Positions 23,861 to 34,231 of a stretch of 64,000 nt of DNA are shown in pieces (the first letter of the stretch is position 1; every line of letters begins with the position of its first letter). The notes beneath the pieces were generated by a model, which searched no databases, was not told where the DNA came from, and saw only the letters and a program-made list of their open reading frames with translations. The DNA is taken from NCBI GenBank assembly GCA_028753945.1, contig JAPNXP010000001.1:10282501-10346500 (forward strand), written 5' to 3'. A program made the translations under genes and the position numbers. Origin of the DNA: Hexactinellida sp. DTS-2022 (taxonomy: Eukaryota; Porifera; Hexactinellida).

Positions 23861-24330
23861 CTGTGCCGAGTCACTGCCGACTATACTATAGTATAGTGGC
23901 CCAGTTCTAATTTAACTTGTGAATTCGAGCTGGCTTCTATTTAATTGTGTATTATTATACAATGAATTAAAGCAAATAAATAAATAAGGAATTTGTTGAC
24001 TTAATTAAACTCACAGGATAGATAACATTGCCAAACTAGTATTAATATAATTTATTATTTATAAAAAATTAATTAATGACATTAAACTCAAGACGGTTTA
24101 AGATACAAACAAACTTCCAATTTATCAATCGTTCATTTGGCCCGTAACAACTTGATAATGGGTGTAGACACCTTGAGGCGTTGATGACATGTCGAAAAAA
24201 TCCAAAATTGCAGCTGTGACGACAGCATTTTCCTTTGGAGGCACTATCAATTAACCAACCAGTAGCTACCAAAAGATAGTGCCTCCAAGGAACATGCTGT
24301 CGGCACAGCTGCAGTTTTTTGTTGTCTTCT
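23860..24330. repeat. Dispersed repeat R, copy 2 (with hairpin MITE)
   Basis: Same landmark words as 18915-20000. Ends with the hairpin MITE at 24198-24318: arms AAATTGCAGCTGTGACGACA and TGCTGTCGGCACAGCTGCAG around GGAGGCACTATC. Confidence 0.7.
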
Positions 24331-24334
24331 TGTT

Positions 24335-25965
24335 CGTTCTGTCTGGGAATTGGGAAACAATTCTTTTTGGTTGCAAATGCATTTCAACCATACTTCAAGT
24401 CTATTACATGCAGTTGGTGCCTTTATATTATTAGCAATCTAACTCCAATATTCACTGCTTATATACTGTAGTAGCAATCCTGATCAATTGTATTTGGACA
24501 AATTTGTTCCTGTCCTCTTTATTGATAGGAATACTCTTATTCTAACCATTTGGATTGTTAGTATTAGACACACTGCTATAAAACTGTATAAATAAATATG
24601 TGTCCCATTTGGTTGGTGGGCCTCTCAGTTGTGGGCTCTAGCATGGTTCGGAAATGGGAAATTTATCAATCAGTACTTAGCTTTATGTATGCATAATGAG
24701 TAGATTGATAAAGATCGCGAATATTCCTGCTTTCTGAACACAGAACAATTTCTTCATTTGTAGTTCCTGTTTCCGGTGATAGTCGCAAACCATAATTACG
24801 GAAATATCAATCTTGATAAGCAAACCTTGGTAACAGGTGAACCAGTAAAGTAAGCTTTAAATTTTGGAAACTAGATCAACCTGATTAGCAAGTTTGTCTG
24901 TTACATGAGCATGCTAAAACTATATTAATACAAACTTACAAAGTTTGTATTAATATAATTATAGCAGCAAATGTCGTCATCACAACTGTGGCATCTGAGG
25001 AACTGATCAGAGAATTAATAATTGTATTCGCGATATAAGTAATTAATAGCTATACTTATCTGTTTGTTATGTTAATAATAAATAATTTTCATTTTACAAT
25101 TTAGAAGGGAGAATCTCTCACTTGCAGCTCATTGAATCCAGATGGGTTTGTATTATAAAATCAATAAATATTCAATAGTTCACCAAATTAACTCTCCATT
25201 GAATTAACATTGATTTATCTTTCTTCAGGAAATGGACTAGTTACGAAATTAAGGATTAAAATAATAATTTTACCATTGAATGTATATCGAGTCATCTAAC
25301 AACATTAACTATATTATTCTCGTAATCTCATCCATAGAACAGTCTGTGAAAGGAGAGAACTTGTTTGAATGTAAATAGTTACATGTTATTATTAGTTGTT
25401 CTGTTGTCTTGTGTTGTGATATTCCTTCTACCTGGGAAACAATTATTTTCCGTTGACACAATAAAATGCCTCTCAACCATGCTTTAAGTCTATTAATTGC
25501 AGTTGGTACCTTAATATTCTAGGTAATATCTGCTTCAAATACTCACTGGTTAAAGGTTATGCACTGTAGTCGATTCGTCACATAAAACAAGTTAGTAAAT
25601 GGCACTCCACTTAACATATCAATTCCACCGCTGTAAGAAGATCAGCGAATCGAAGAGTGGCAACCGCTATTTGTCGCAGCCACAACGCATTTATTCTCCA
25701 CTTTGTTAGACCAATGTGTTCTTGTCCTCTCTCTAGATAGGAATACTTGATTTCTACTCTATTTGCATTGTTAGTATTAAGCACACTGCTTTAAAGTTGT
25801 AGAAGTATTTGATACCAATTGGTTGGCTTTTGTGGGGGGATATTATTGTTCGGATATGGAAATGAAATTACATTATTTGTATATGGATACGAATAATTGT
25901 TCAATTTATACAGGTTGTGAAAATTCCTGTTTTCTCAACACAAAACAAATTTTGTCGTTATTAGT
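24335..25965. repeat. Old tandem duplication, unit about 1.05 kb
   Basis: 24340-24760 and 25400-25960 share the same order of words: GGGAAACAATT, TCAAGTCTATTA, GCAGTTGGT, GATAGGAATACT, TTGTTAGTATTA and CACACTGCT. The first unit keeps a hydrophobic frame of about 75 codons with one stop. The second is more broken. It may be a dead gene duplicated in tandem or a repeat family not otherwise seen here. A perfect 20-bp-arm palindrome (CTATATTAATACAAAC) lies between them at 24908-24962. Confidence 0.6.
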
Positions 25966-25993
25966 ATATGTGATACTCCTGAGCAATACTATA

Positions 25994-26293
25994 CTATTCT
26001 CCGGTGTATCTGTCTGTTAAGATTAGACAAGCCCTCAATAAGAAACATTGGTTTGAAATGAGTTGTCCAGATTCCGTAGACTCTCCATAGATCCTACTAA
26101 TCTTAGGTTTAAGTCTAACAATCATTATCCCTCTGTCTCTCTCGAAAGATAATGGGTCTATGCATTTGATTTCCGAATGGGCCAATATTCTGTCTAATGC
26201 ATCATTTGGTAAGATCCATTTTTGTAGAATACAATTCAAATTCTCGAAGCCATAATACACAAATTCTTCCGTTCGAATACTCCCCAAAGCCAA
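25994..26293 (-). other. Coding-like open stretch, unknown
   Basis: Ninety-nine open codons without an ATG start (LALGSIRTEEFVYYGFENL ...). The residue mix looks protein-like and there is no repeat in it, but there is no partner exon. It could be a remnant exon or chance. Confidence 0.2.
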
Positions 26294-26579
26294 GAGTGTA
26301 GCTAAACAGACGCGTAATTAATAGGATATTCGCCCTACACTTCAACGTTGTACATCCAAAAGGTCGCTACAATGGATAACACTGTTAATAGGTAAAATTG
26401 GGTAAAAACTAGATTGTAATAGAATTAATAATAATTGTATAGTAGTAATGTGTTCTTTCTCCCTAATTTTGGGCAGTTGTTCAAATATTAACTAACGCAG
26501 AGCGACCGAGACCGAAGGGCTCGTAACAATATACCAAGGCAGTGTAATTAGAACTGGTCCACGAGGCCACGACTACAAT

Positions 26580-26955
26580 AAAATCTAAAATTACCGCTGT
26601 GCTGACAGCATTTTCTTACTCATGGAGGCACTCACTCAACACCCAAACTCTAGTGCTTAATGCTTCCAACGAAAATGCTGTCGGCATACATGCAGGCCTT
26701 CATCTGGGTGCGCGGCGCGCACCCAGGGGTGCGTGATTTTAAGGAAAATGTTGGAAGGGTGCGTGAAATTGAATTAATTTGGGTGCGCAATGCGCACCCA
26801 GAGTATTTTTAATACTAATTTTGGTCTTTTTTTTAGTAAATGTACTATTTTTGGTAAATTTGGGTGCGCCATTCTAAAAAATACATTACCTAGGGTGCGC
26901 GGATCTCTTAGGGCTAGATGAAGGCCTGCATACATGTAATTTTAGATTTTTCTGA
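26580..26955. repeat. Hairpin MITE 'GTGCCGACAGCAT', copy split by a hAT MITE
   Basis: Arms ATCTAAAATTACCGCTGTGC and ATGTAATTTTAGAT frame the element. The right arm is displaced by the insertion at 26693-26928. Confidence 0.7.
26693..26928. mobile_element. hAT-type MITE, 236 bp
   Basis: Ends CAGGCCTTCATCT and AGATGAAGGCCTG are inverted copies, with the 8-bp duplication CATACATG (26685-26692 and 26929-26936). Interior words GGGTGCGCG appear on both arms. Confidence 0.9.
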
Positions 26956-27189
26956 AAGTCCCGTTCTACTATGTCCTAAAGTAACCCCAGTCTATTACAT
27001 ATCCAATCAATATAATAGTTCAAGTAATATATAAGAAACCTATGTAATTGTAGTTCGGATTCAAAGGTCTTCTTCCTTAATTAACTATGTAGGGTCACTC
27101 GACTAGAGAATAGCTGAATTAGTTATTACTAAGTAGAAATTTACATTAAAGTATTGCAAAAAATAACAAGATACAAACGTATCTCGATA

Positions 27190-27441
27190 ATGACTGAAAG
27201 TTCCTCAAAAGAGGATCCGGGAGGGCTAAAGCTGCCTTTTGTTAACATTAATATTAACTGCAAATATGAGAAGCTAGGCTGTGAGTTCAAAGCGCCGCTA
27301 AACAGCCTGGAGCAGCTAAAGACGCACTACAGAGAGGACATGTACAAACACCTGAAGATGTGCTACGAGGAATACGCAGCACTAGAGGAACAGATGGGAC
27401 AGCTCAGAGCGATTATACACAGCGACAGACTGAGAAAGTAG
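27190..27441 (+). CDS. Small protein with TRAF-like zinc finger, 83 aa
   Basis: The ATG at 27190 begins MTESSSKEDPGG; the frame is open upstream but without another ATG. One zinc-finger-like module: CKYEKLGCEFK (C-x6-C), then 15 residues to a His (LKTHYRED) and a further His/Cys pair (KHLKMC), as in TRAF-type fingers. A short Glu/Leu helix (YEEYAALEEQMGQLRAII) follows, like the start of a TRAF coiled coil. No MATH or RING domain is encoded within the open frame. The same module is present in the 193-residue protein at 37789-38370, so the two are paralogues. A role as an adaptor is inferred only from the family. Confidence 0.72.
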   Translation: MTESSSKEDPGGLKLPFVNININCKYEKLGCEFKAPLNSLEQLKTHYREDMYKHLKMCYEEYAALEEQMGQLRAIIHSDRLRK

Positions 27442-27589
27442 CTGATGATAGCATGCAATCTTTAATTATGTAATTACTCATTATGAATTAACGCAAATGA
27501 ATAAATGGAATAGTAGGATAATTTGGAGTAAAACACTGACAATATGCCACTCCCGTTAATCGAGCTGAGTCACATCGCAATTGAATAGA

Positions 27590-27735
27590 GCCAGTTGGAA
27601 TTTATAAGTTAAATCAATATACTTATCGCAAGTTGAAACAATAGAATTAGATTTAACACTTTTACTGAAACTGAAGTGTGAGTAAACAAAGAAATTTCAT
27701 CTCCCATTATGGCATGAATTAAACCTCTTAATATA
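27590..27735. repeat. Dispersed repeat R, inverse fragment
   Basis: Reads on the opposite strand like 19470-19620 (GATTTAACTTGTAAATTC, TTTACTAACACTTCAGTT). Confidence 0.5.
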
Positions 27736-27869
27736 ATTTTTCTTCTCCCATCAGACCCTATTTAGTATTTAGTGGGATAATATTCATATTCAACCAAATA
27801 ATAACAGGGTGGGGCACTTGGGGCTGACCGCACCAAATGTCCAATAAATAGTATTGATGTTGCGGAAAC

Positions 27870-28381
27870 GGCGTATTAGTAAAATTCGATTGTTGTGTTT
27901 GTTTTTGTTTGTCCGGATTGTATTAAAAATGATGGGGGAATAGAAACCGCATATATAATGGAGATAGAGAATAACTTCCAACGGGTATTATAAGTAACAA
28001 CTACAGTCAACTCCGCTTAATTGGGACACCGGTTAATCGGTTTCTCCGCTTAATCGGGTCAAAACAACCTGGTCCCGATGTGACCCGATTAAGCGGAGTT
28101 GACTGTATGCTGATTTATAATTTCGTATTTTACAAATTTTTAATATGAATATTTATTGTTGTTGTTTACAAAAAGAGAGTAAACAAATCTGTTAAAATTC
28201 AAAATTAACTTAAGAGACTAACTTGCAAATTTCAGATAAAGTAAACAAGTATGATGACTACGAATTCAAAATTTTCATACTTATAATGTAATTATTTATA
28301 TTTAATGTCGATTGAAAAAAGCGAGACCGCGTAGCGATTGAGTTATCCGTCGCAAAGCGACCGAGACCGAAGGACTCGTAT
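27870..28381 (+). repeat. Helentron-like repeat copy holding a MITE
   Basis: 5' part CGATTGTTGTGTTTG then GGATTGTATT, GGGGGAATAGAAACCGCAT, ATGAATATTTATTGTTGTTG, and 3' hairpin CGAGACCGAAGGACTCG. Interrupted by the pogo-type MITE at 28004-28105. Confidence 0.7.
28004..28105. mobile_element. Pogo-type MITE, 102 bp
   Basis: Ends CAGTCAACTCCGCTTAAT and ATTAAGCGGAGTTGACTG are perfect inverted copies flanked by TA. Confidence 0.9.
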
Positions 28382-28540
28382 TTGAATATTATTACATATC
28401 TGTTAGTCGAGTGCGTAATTGTACATAGGGTAATGAGCTCATTTAAGAGAATGCTTATATAGAGCTGACCTTTGTAGAGTTCAGATTTTTTCCCATACTA
28501 AAAGCCCAGGCTTCTTTCTAAATTTAAGGGTCTAGCACAT

Positions 28541-29665
28541 TTGCGTACATTACATTTGCGTACAATGTTTGTCATACACATTTGCGTACAAAGTTTGTCA
28601 TATACATTTGCATACATTACATTTGCGTACAAAGTTTGTCATACACATTTGCGTACAGTACATTTACGTACAAAGTTTGTCATACACATTTGCGTAAAAG
28701 TTTGTCATACACATTTGCGTACATTACATTTGCGTACAAAGTTTGTCATACACATTTGCGTACAGTACATTTGCGTACAATGTTTGTCATACACATTTGC
28801 GTACAGTACATTTGCGTACAATGTTTGTTATACACATTTGCGTACAATGTTTGTCATTCACAGTAGCGTACATCACATTTGCGTACAATGTTTGTCATTC
28901 ACAGTTGCGTACATTACATTTGCGTACAATGTTTGTCATTCACAGTTGCGTACATTACATTTGCGTACAATGTTTGTCATACACATTTGCGTACATTACA
29001 TTTGCGTACAATGTTTGTCATTCACAGTTGCGTACATCACATTTGCGTACAATGTTTGTCATACACATTTGCGTACATTACATTTGCGTACAAAGTTTGT
29101 CATACACATTTGCGTACATTACATTTGCGTACAATGTTTGTCATTCACAGTTGCGTACAAAGTTTGTCATTCACAGTTGCGTACATTACATTTGCGTACA
29201 ATGTTTGTCATTCACAGTTGCGTACATTACATTTGCGTACAATGTTTGTCATTCACAGTTGCGTACATTACATTTGCGTACAATATTTGTCATTCACAGT
29301 TGCGTACATTACATTTGCGTACAATGTTTGTCATACACATTTGCGTACAAAGTTTGTCATACGCATTTGCGTACAATGTTTGTCATTCACAGTTGCGTAC
29401 ATTACATTTGCGTACAAAATTTGTCATACACATTTGCGTACATTACATTTGCGTATAAAGTTTGTCATTCACAGTTGCGTACATCACATTTGCGTACAAT
29501 GTTTGTCATACACATTTGCGTACATTACATTTGCGTACAAAGTTTGTCATACACATTTGCGTACATTACATTTGCGTACAAAGTTTGTCATTCACATTTG
29601 CGAACATTACATTTGCGTACAAAGTTTGTCATACACATTTGCGTACATCTCACTTGCGTACAATA
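28541..29665. repeat. Tandem array, 41-bp unit with 26-bp short forms
   Basis: About 30 units made of CATTTGCGTACATTACATTT and GCGTACAATGTTTGTCATAC, with variants (CAGTTGCGTAC, CAAAGTTTGTC). Forty-one is not a multiple of three and the unit has no stop in any frame, so all three plus frames are open for hundreds of codons; these are not genes. The inverse array is at 30470-30590. Confidence 0.95.
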
Positions 29666-29989
29666 CATTATTATTTGTAGACTATTCAAATTGATTTATC
29701 TAATTAATTTAAAAACAGGAATGAAAATTTAATGAGTATACAGAAAATAACAAGCATAATAATTATAGGAAATAATTTATTAAAATATGGTTCTAAAAGC
29801 AAGCCCTCTTAAGAACACTAATAGAGGCCTGTGAAAAAATGAATTTACTAAGGTTATAATTGCTTTTTCATTATCAATCGTTTTTTTCGTTTTTTTGGGG
29901 TCTTCACCATGGGTAAATTTCAATTGTTTTAACTCGACATTACCCTGTTCTGTTTTAAGGCAACGTATAAATTTCCAAACTGTAGGGTG

Positions 29990-30268
29990 GTGTCAACCAC
30001 ATGTGCTTAGAATTCCACGATGCCATGCTTCTAATAAGTTTGTACTTCTCGGCAATCCTTGTGGAACAAGATGAAAATTGTTCCAAAGGGGTATAGGAAA
30101 GAGAGGAGGATTCCTTTCCCCATTCAAGCTTAGAAGGCCTATATAATTTTCCTCAAAATATCTGCAGAGAGGAGATGCATTTTCAGGGAAAATCATGACC
30201 AGTTGTTGGAAAGACCAGCTGACTAGCTCTGGTTGTACGAATGCTAGAGCAGGTAGCATACGCATGGT
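29990..30268 (-). pseudogene. MULE transposase fragment
   Basis: About 90 open codons containing YFEENYIG, FPIPLWNNFHLVPQG and LPRSTNLLEAWHRG, the C-terminal signature of MULE transposases that carry FLYWCH fingers (family pattern YFE.TYIG ... FP..LWN ... PRTNN..E.WHR). The catalytic N-terminal part is missing, so the element cannot move itself. Confidence 0.72.
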
Positions 30269-30909
30269 TAATGCAAATTCGGATCAGTATGGTATTCTGA
30301 CTGCAGCCCAAGAGACTGAAGTTTCCTGAAAACTGACTGTGAGAGATGAAAAAAGCACCCTTTCACTAGGGTTAATGTCCAAATTGAATTGAAAGAGTTG
30401 ATTGCTGCTTGTATACTTTTCACAACTTACTGAACTAGTTAGTATACGTATATTGTATATTTCTTTTGTACGCAAGTGTGAATGACAAACATTGTACGCA
30501 AATGTGATGTACGCAACTGTGAATGACAAACATTGTACGCAAGTGTGAATGACAAACATTGTACGCAAATGTGATGTACGCAAATGTGCGGCTCCCAAAT
30601 TTAAAGGTCAATTTCAAAGACTGGGGAAAACTGACCTTTCTCAGTGCTTGAATACACATAATGAAAAACTGAACTCTACTAGAGCTGAGCTCTATATAAT
30701 TAATTTCTTAATTTAATTCTACAGTTAATGTATTTCCATGAAGCAGGTGTGTTTGACTATTGGGCCCTTAGTATAAAAACCAGATAGAATAATATTTGCA
30801 TTTGCATCCAATATTTACTGGATTCCACTTCACAATAAATTCAAATACTTTCAAACAGTACCCTTCAGTATATATCTTCAATTAATTTGCTCCTGAGCAC
30901 CGGTTAACT

Positions 30910-31701
30910 CTATTTACAGAATTTATCAGATTTCATTTTGCTGCGTCTGTCCAGCATCATGGTGTGCAGCTGTCCATCTCTCTGCGCTATGCACAGCTTC
31001 TCCACCTCGCTCGAGTGCAGCTTAACCTTCCCCCCCTGGTAGCTCTGGTACTGCCGCACATACGACTTCTCTATCTGGTCCACGTCTCGCTGCAGCAGCT
31101 CCGACTCCCACTCCCCCACCCGCTTGGCCGCCAGCCTCCCGCAGAGCAGCACGAACACCTCTCTCTCCCGGGCCTTCTCGCTCACGGCCGTCAGCTCTCC
31201 GGCAGCAGCCACGGCGTCGTCTTCCCTAGAGAAGGAGAGGAACCTCTGGTTGGAGGCGAGCAGCGCCAGCTTCCCCTCCTGGAACACGGGCTCGAACTGC
31301 TCCCGCGCCCCCGCAGCCTCCGAGCGGCCGCACACCCGCCCCGCGGCGTCGATGCCGAGGTACCGACTGAAGGGCGACCGTATCGTAACTCTATTCTCTG
31401 ATACGATCACCAAACTGAACTGTTCCGAGTTTCCCGGTTCTTCCTCTGTCTCTGGCGAGGTACAGAAGCTGCCGTCTTCCTTAGCAACCAGATAGCCGCC
31501 TGAGAATGTCCTGAAGGCAACGGGTCCAATCACACCCGCCATATTATCCACGGGCCTCCAGCGTCCGACCCCCCCGGGCTGACACACGGAGGGCTCCTCT
31601 GCCACCTGCTCTCGGCGGCTCTTCTTCCGCCTCTGTTTGGAGAGCGCAGATTTAGCGCCCTTCAGCCTGAGCGGCCCACCTACTATCTTAACTGCATCCA
31701 T
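30910..31701 (-). CDS. FRG1: FRG1 homologue
   Basis: Intronless, 263 residues from the ATG at 31701 (context ACCATGG); the frame is open upstream but without an ATG. FRG1 is a nuclear/nucleolar actin-bundling and RNA-associated protein found with spliceosomal complexes. Visible family features: a basic N-terminus (KQRRKKSRREQ), a fascin-like beta-trefoil in which the order of GGYLVAKEDGSF, SRYLGIDAAGRVCGRSEA, REQFEPVFQEGKLALLASN matches the human protein closely, and the conserved C-terminus DGQLHTMMLDRRSKMKSDKFCK. Length is normal (human 258). Much more GC-rich than the flanks. The neighbour upstream on the same strand is the helical-repeat gene at 32154. Confidence 0.93.
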   Translation of the reverse strand: MDAVKIVGGPLRLKGAKSALSKQRRKKSRREQVAEEPSVCQPGGVGRWRPVDNMAGVIGPVAFRTFSGGYLVAKEDGSFCTSPETEEEPGNSEQFSLVIVSENRVTIRSPFSRYLGIDAAGRVCGRSEAAGAREQFEPVFQEGKLALLASNQRFLSFSREDDAVAAAGELTAVSEKAREREVFVLLCGRLAAKRVGEWESELLQRDVDQIEKSYVRQYQSYQGGKVKLHSSEVEKLCIAQRDGQLHTMMLDRRSKMKSDKFCK

Positions 31702-31804
31702 GGTACTAAACACTATATTAACCAAGAGAAATATTGTGAATTTGATAATATAATTCGTTGTAATTAATTAGTAACTAATGATTAAATTAAAGAGTTTACT
31801 TATA

Positions 31805-31927
31805 CAGCGATCATCGGCGTTAGTATTAAAAACCTGGCTAGTTTCTAGCGATGGTGCTTTTTATAAACATAAAAAACAATCGCTAGAAACTAGCCAGGTT
31901 TTTTTATACAAACGCCGATGATCGCTG
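31805..31927. mobile_element. Near-palindromic Tc1/mariner-type MITE, 123 bp
   Basis: CAGCGATCATCGGCGTTAGT and its inverse, then AACCTGGCTAGTTTCTAGCGA and its inverse, leave a loop of about 20 bp. TA on both sides. The transcript would fold into one long hairpin. It sits between FRG1 and the helical-repeat gene. Confidence 0.85.
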
Positions 31928-32153
31928 TATTAGTAAACCCTAAATTAAATATCTCGAGAAACAATAATGATTCAAATTCGTTTTAAACATTAAACAATAA
32001 AGTATTAGGTTGAAATATACTCTTGTGTTCGCAAGGGACAATAGAGATAGTTAGGCAGGTAGAATGAACAATCCGAAATTCCTTGTGAAACGATTGCAGT
32101 CAAATCTCTATTGGAAGAAGGCGTTACTCAACAAAGAAACAAACATGTTTACT

Positions 32154-33815
32154 CTAAATCTTGTAATGCATCATTTCCTTGTAATCCCCGATCCCAGTGG
32201 CCACGGCTTTGAGAGCCGCTATGTCGTACAGACTGGGGACAGGCAGGTGGGTGAGGGACGGGAAATGCAGCTTGACTTTGCTTGCTAGAGTGCCAACTGT
32301 CCAGTCGGCGATAACTAGATGGGGAATCAGATTCTCACTCAAAATAACCCGTCTCCCGGCCTCCATTAGCATCAGCACTTCCATTGTAAACACTCCCATC
32401 TTGTAGCAGTTCTGAATTAGAGCTTTATATTTCCCTCTGGAGTCCCTGTCCGCTATTATCCCCCCCAGGATGGAGTTAGACGGAACGAAGAGAATCGAGA
32501 AGTAGTTCTCCAGAGTCCCGAAACAGATCCCGTCCCTCTCGATGTCCGCAATGTCCTCTGCGGTTGTGTTAGACAGGAAATAGCTGAGGAGAGCGGAGCA
32601 GTCCTGCACTAGCTGCGGTGACGTCATAGGCAAGTTAGGCGTGTTCAGCATATGTAGGGTAACCAGGGCAACTCTAAAGTAGAGCTCGAATCTAACGGAC
32701 CCTGCCGCCCCGGGTAACTTCTGAGTTAAATAATACTTAATAACCTCAGCGTAGATGCCAGAGGAGTAGAGCAGCCTCGAGACAGAAGCGGACCCCGACA
32801 AGTTGAAGAGACAAATGGCGTCCGGGCGCTGCTCCTTAGACATTCCTCTCTTACAAACAAGGCAGTCTTTCAGTATCTCTAAGAACTCTCTGTCCAATCC
32901 GAACTGTACAGAGACAGGCCTCACGGAGAGCAGCAGCTGCAGCTCAAGCGAGCAGTAGTATATAATCGTATCTCCGATCCCGTCTAAGGTGAGGTCCTTA
33001 GGAGAGAGGTAGAGCTTAGCGATAGAGAATGTCTCCATGATGAGAGAAGGAATGTTCAATTTACACATCAGCATTTTATCCTCCCATCTCGCGGAAAATA
33101 GCATTAGTGTACGTATCGCCTTTAACAAGGTCTGGAATACACAGATCATATCGTCCATCCACTTGAAATGTACATTGTCGTCTATTCTTGACAAGTATTT
33201 AGCGTGTTTGAATATGTCTTTGAGAGATGCGTTTAGCGTTTCAATTAGTTCTAACAGAAAAGGTAAGAACCCCATTGAACTCATATACAGTCTGTAGCCA
33301 ACAGCTTCATTGGAGTCCCAACGTACACTGAAACAGCACTGCTCCAGTGAATCCAAACTGTCCGACACCAGTTCGTAATCCAGCTCAGGGGAGAGAGCAC
33401 TGCAAAACGTGTCCAACGCAAGGGCCAATGGCAGCAGGTTAGCGCTGGCTATGTAGTACTCGAGATGCATTATGATCGGGCGACCATTTCCTAAGAAATG
33501 TTTTGGAAAGTCAGAGAAGTCTGGGGGCAGAGGATCAAGAGGGATTCCGTTAACTGTCAGTTTAACCTGGCATACGCTTGGAATGCTCAATTGCGCTTCA
33601 ATTAAATTGCGAAAATAACTGACGCTTATTTCCTCCTCCTGACCCATCCTCAGATAGTGCCGATGAAAGGTGCCGTCATACAACTGCGTACACTCCACTT
33701 GTATTAATCTGGCGGTGCAGTTATGTGGCAGCTCTTCTATGCTCTCCAGAGAACTATCCACAGCAGGATCAACCATTCTATGGCTATGGCTATATATATG
33801 GCAAACACTCACCAT
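32154..33815 (-). CDS. Helical-repeat protein, unrecognised
   Basis: A single-exon frame of 553 residues from the ATG at 33815. A second in-frame ATG at 33776 is the other candidate start. The first ATG is followed directly by GTGAGT, a donor-like word, so a spliced 5' exon is possible. Residues about 35-125 look like a compact beta-rich or ubiquitin-like module (TVNGIPLDPLPPDFSDFP). The rest is alpha-helical with Leu/Ile-rich segments of armadillo/HEAT style (GFLPFLLELIETL, LLKAIRTLMLFSARWED, VALVTLHMLNTPNLP). No signal peptide or membrane segment. I do not recognise the family. Codon use and GC content match the adjacent real genes. Confidence 0.8.
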   Translation of the reverse strand: MVSVCHIYSHSHRMVDPAVDSSLESIEELPHNCTARLIQVECTQLYDGTFHRHYLRMGQEEEISVSYFRNLIEAQLSIPSVCQVKLTVNGIPLDPLPPDFSDFPKHFLGNGRPIIMHLEYYIASANLLPLALALDTFCSALSPELDYELVSDSLDSLEQCCFSVRWDSNEAVGYRLYMSSMGFLPFLLELIETLNASLKDIFKHAKYLSRIDDNVHFKWMDDMICVFQTLLKAIRTLMLFSARWEDKMLMCKLNIPSLIMETFSIAKLYLSPKDLTLDGIGDTIIYYCSLELQLLLSVRPVSVQFGLDREFLEILKDCLVCKRGMSKEQRPDAICLFNLSGSASVSRLLYSSGIYAEVIKYYLTQKLPGAAGSVRFELYFRVALVTLHMLNTPNLPMTSPQLVQDCSALLSYFLSNTTAEDIADIERDGICFGTLENYFSILFVPSNSILGGIIADRDSRGKYKALIQNCYKMGVFTMEVLMLMEAGRRVILSENLIPHLVIADWTVGTLASKVKLHFPSLTHLPVPSLYDIAALKAVATGIGDYKEMMHYKI

Positions 33816-33851
33816 TATGGAATTTATGGGGTAGTTATCGTAACATTCATA

Positions 33852-34148
33852 CAGTACACCCTCACTAATCCGAGCAGGAGAAACAAAAATATTCTTCTAA
33901 TAAATGTGCGAAAAATTCGTAAATTGCAATGGAAGTATAAAAAATAAGTCTCAGGCAAGTATTTTAATCAGTACACTAGATGTTTAGTGCGGATAACAAG
34001 GTTTGTACAAGTTTGGTTCCGATTATCGAGATTCTCATTCATAGATGCCCATAGAAATGCATTACTTCATTAATCCGAACGAATTCACTAATCGGTACAG
34101 AAGATTTTGAATCGGAACACCTCTGTTCTGATTAGCGAGGGTGTACTG
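33852..34148. mobile_element. Pogo-type MITE, about 297 bp
   Basis: Ends CAGTACACCCTCACTAATC and GATTAGCGAGGGTGTACTG are inverted copies flanked by TA. Confidence 0.85.
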
Positions 34149-34231
34149 TAATCAGTTATATAAACGCTGTATAAAGTGAATGGGAAACACAAAATAGGTC
34201 AATTAGTATATACGCATATTCAATCAAAATA

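Larger units (their letters stand above)
28456..30700. mobile_element. Foldback-type Mutator-like (MULE) element
   Basis: Inverted outer arms of about 90 bp: left TATATAGAGCT ... GTAGAGTTCAG ... CTAAATTTAAGG (28452-28535) and the inverse at 30593-30702. Inside each arm lies a tandem array of the same unit in inverted orientation, 1.1 kb on the left and 0.12 kb on the right. Between them is a fragment of a MULE transposase. Long arms made of tandem repeats around a MULE gene is the architecture of Drosophila FB/NOF and plant FARE elements. The target duplication could not be read because the outer flanks are AT-rich. Confidence 0.7.

Noticed and set aside
28541-29665. CRISPR-like array
   Set aside because: Units are contiguous variants of one 41-bp word with no unique spacers, in an animal genome inside a foldback element.
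28541-29732. Three overlapping long plus-strand open frames (about 270-330 codons)
   Set aside because: They are readings of a 41-bp tandem repeat without stops; all three frames are open and give the same cycling peptide.
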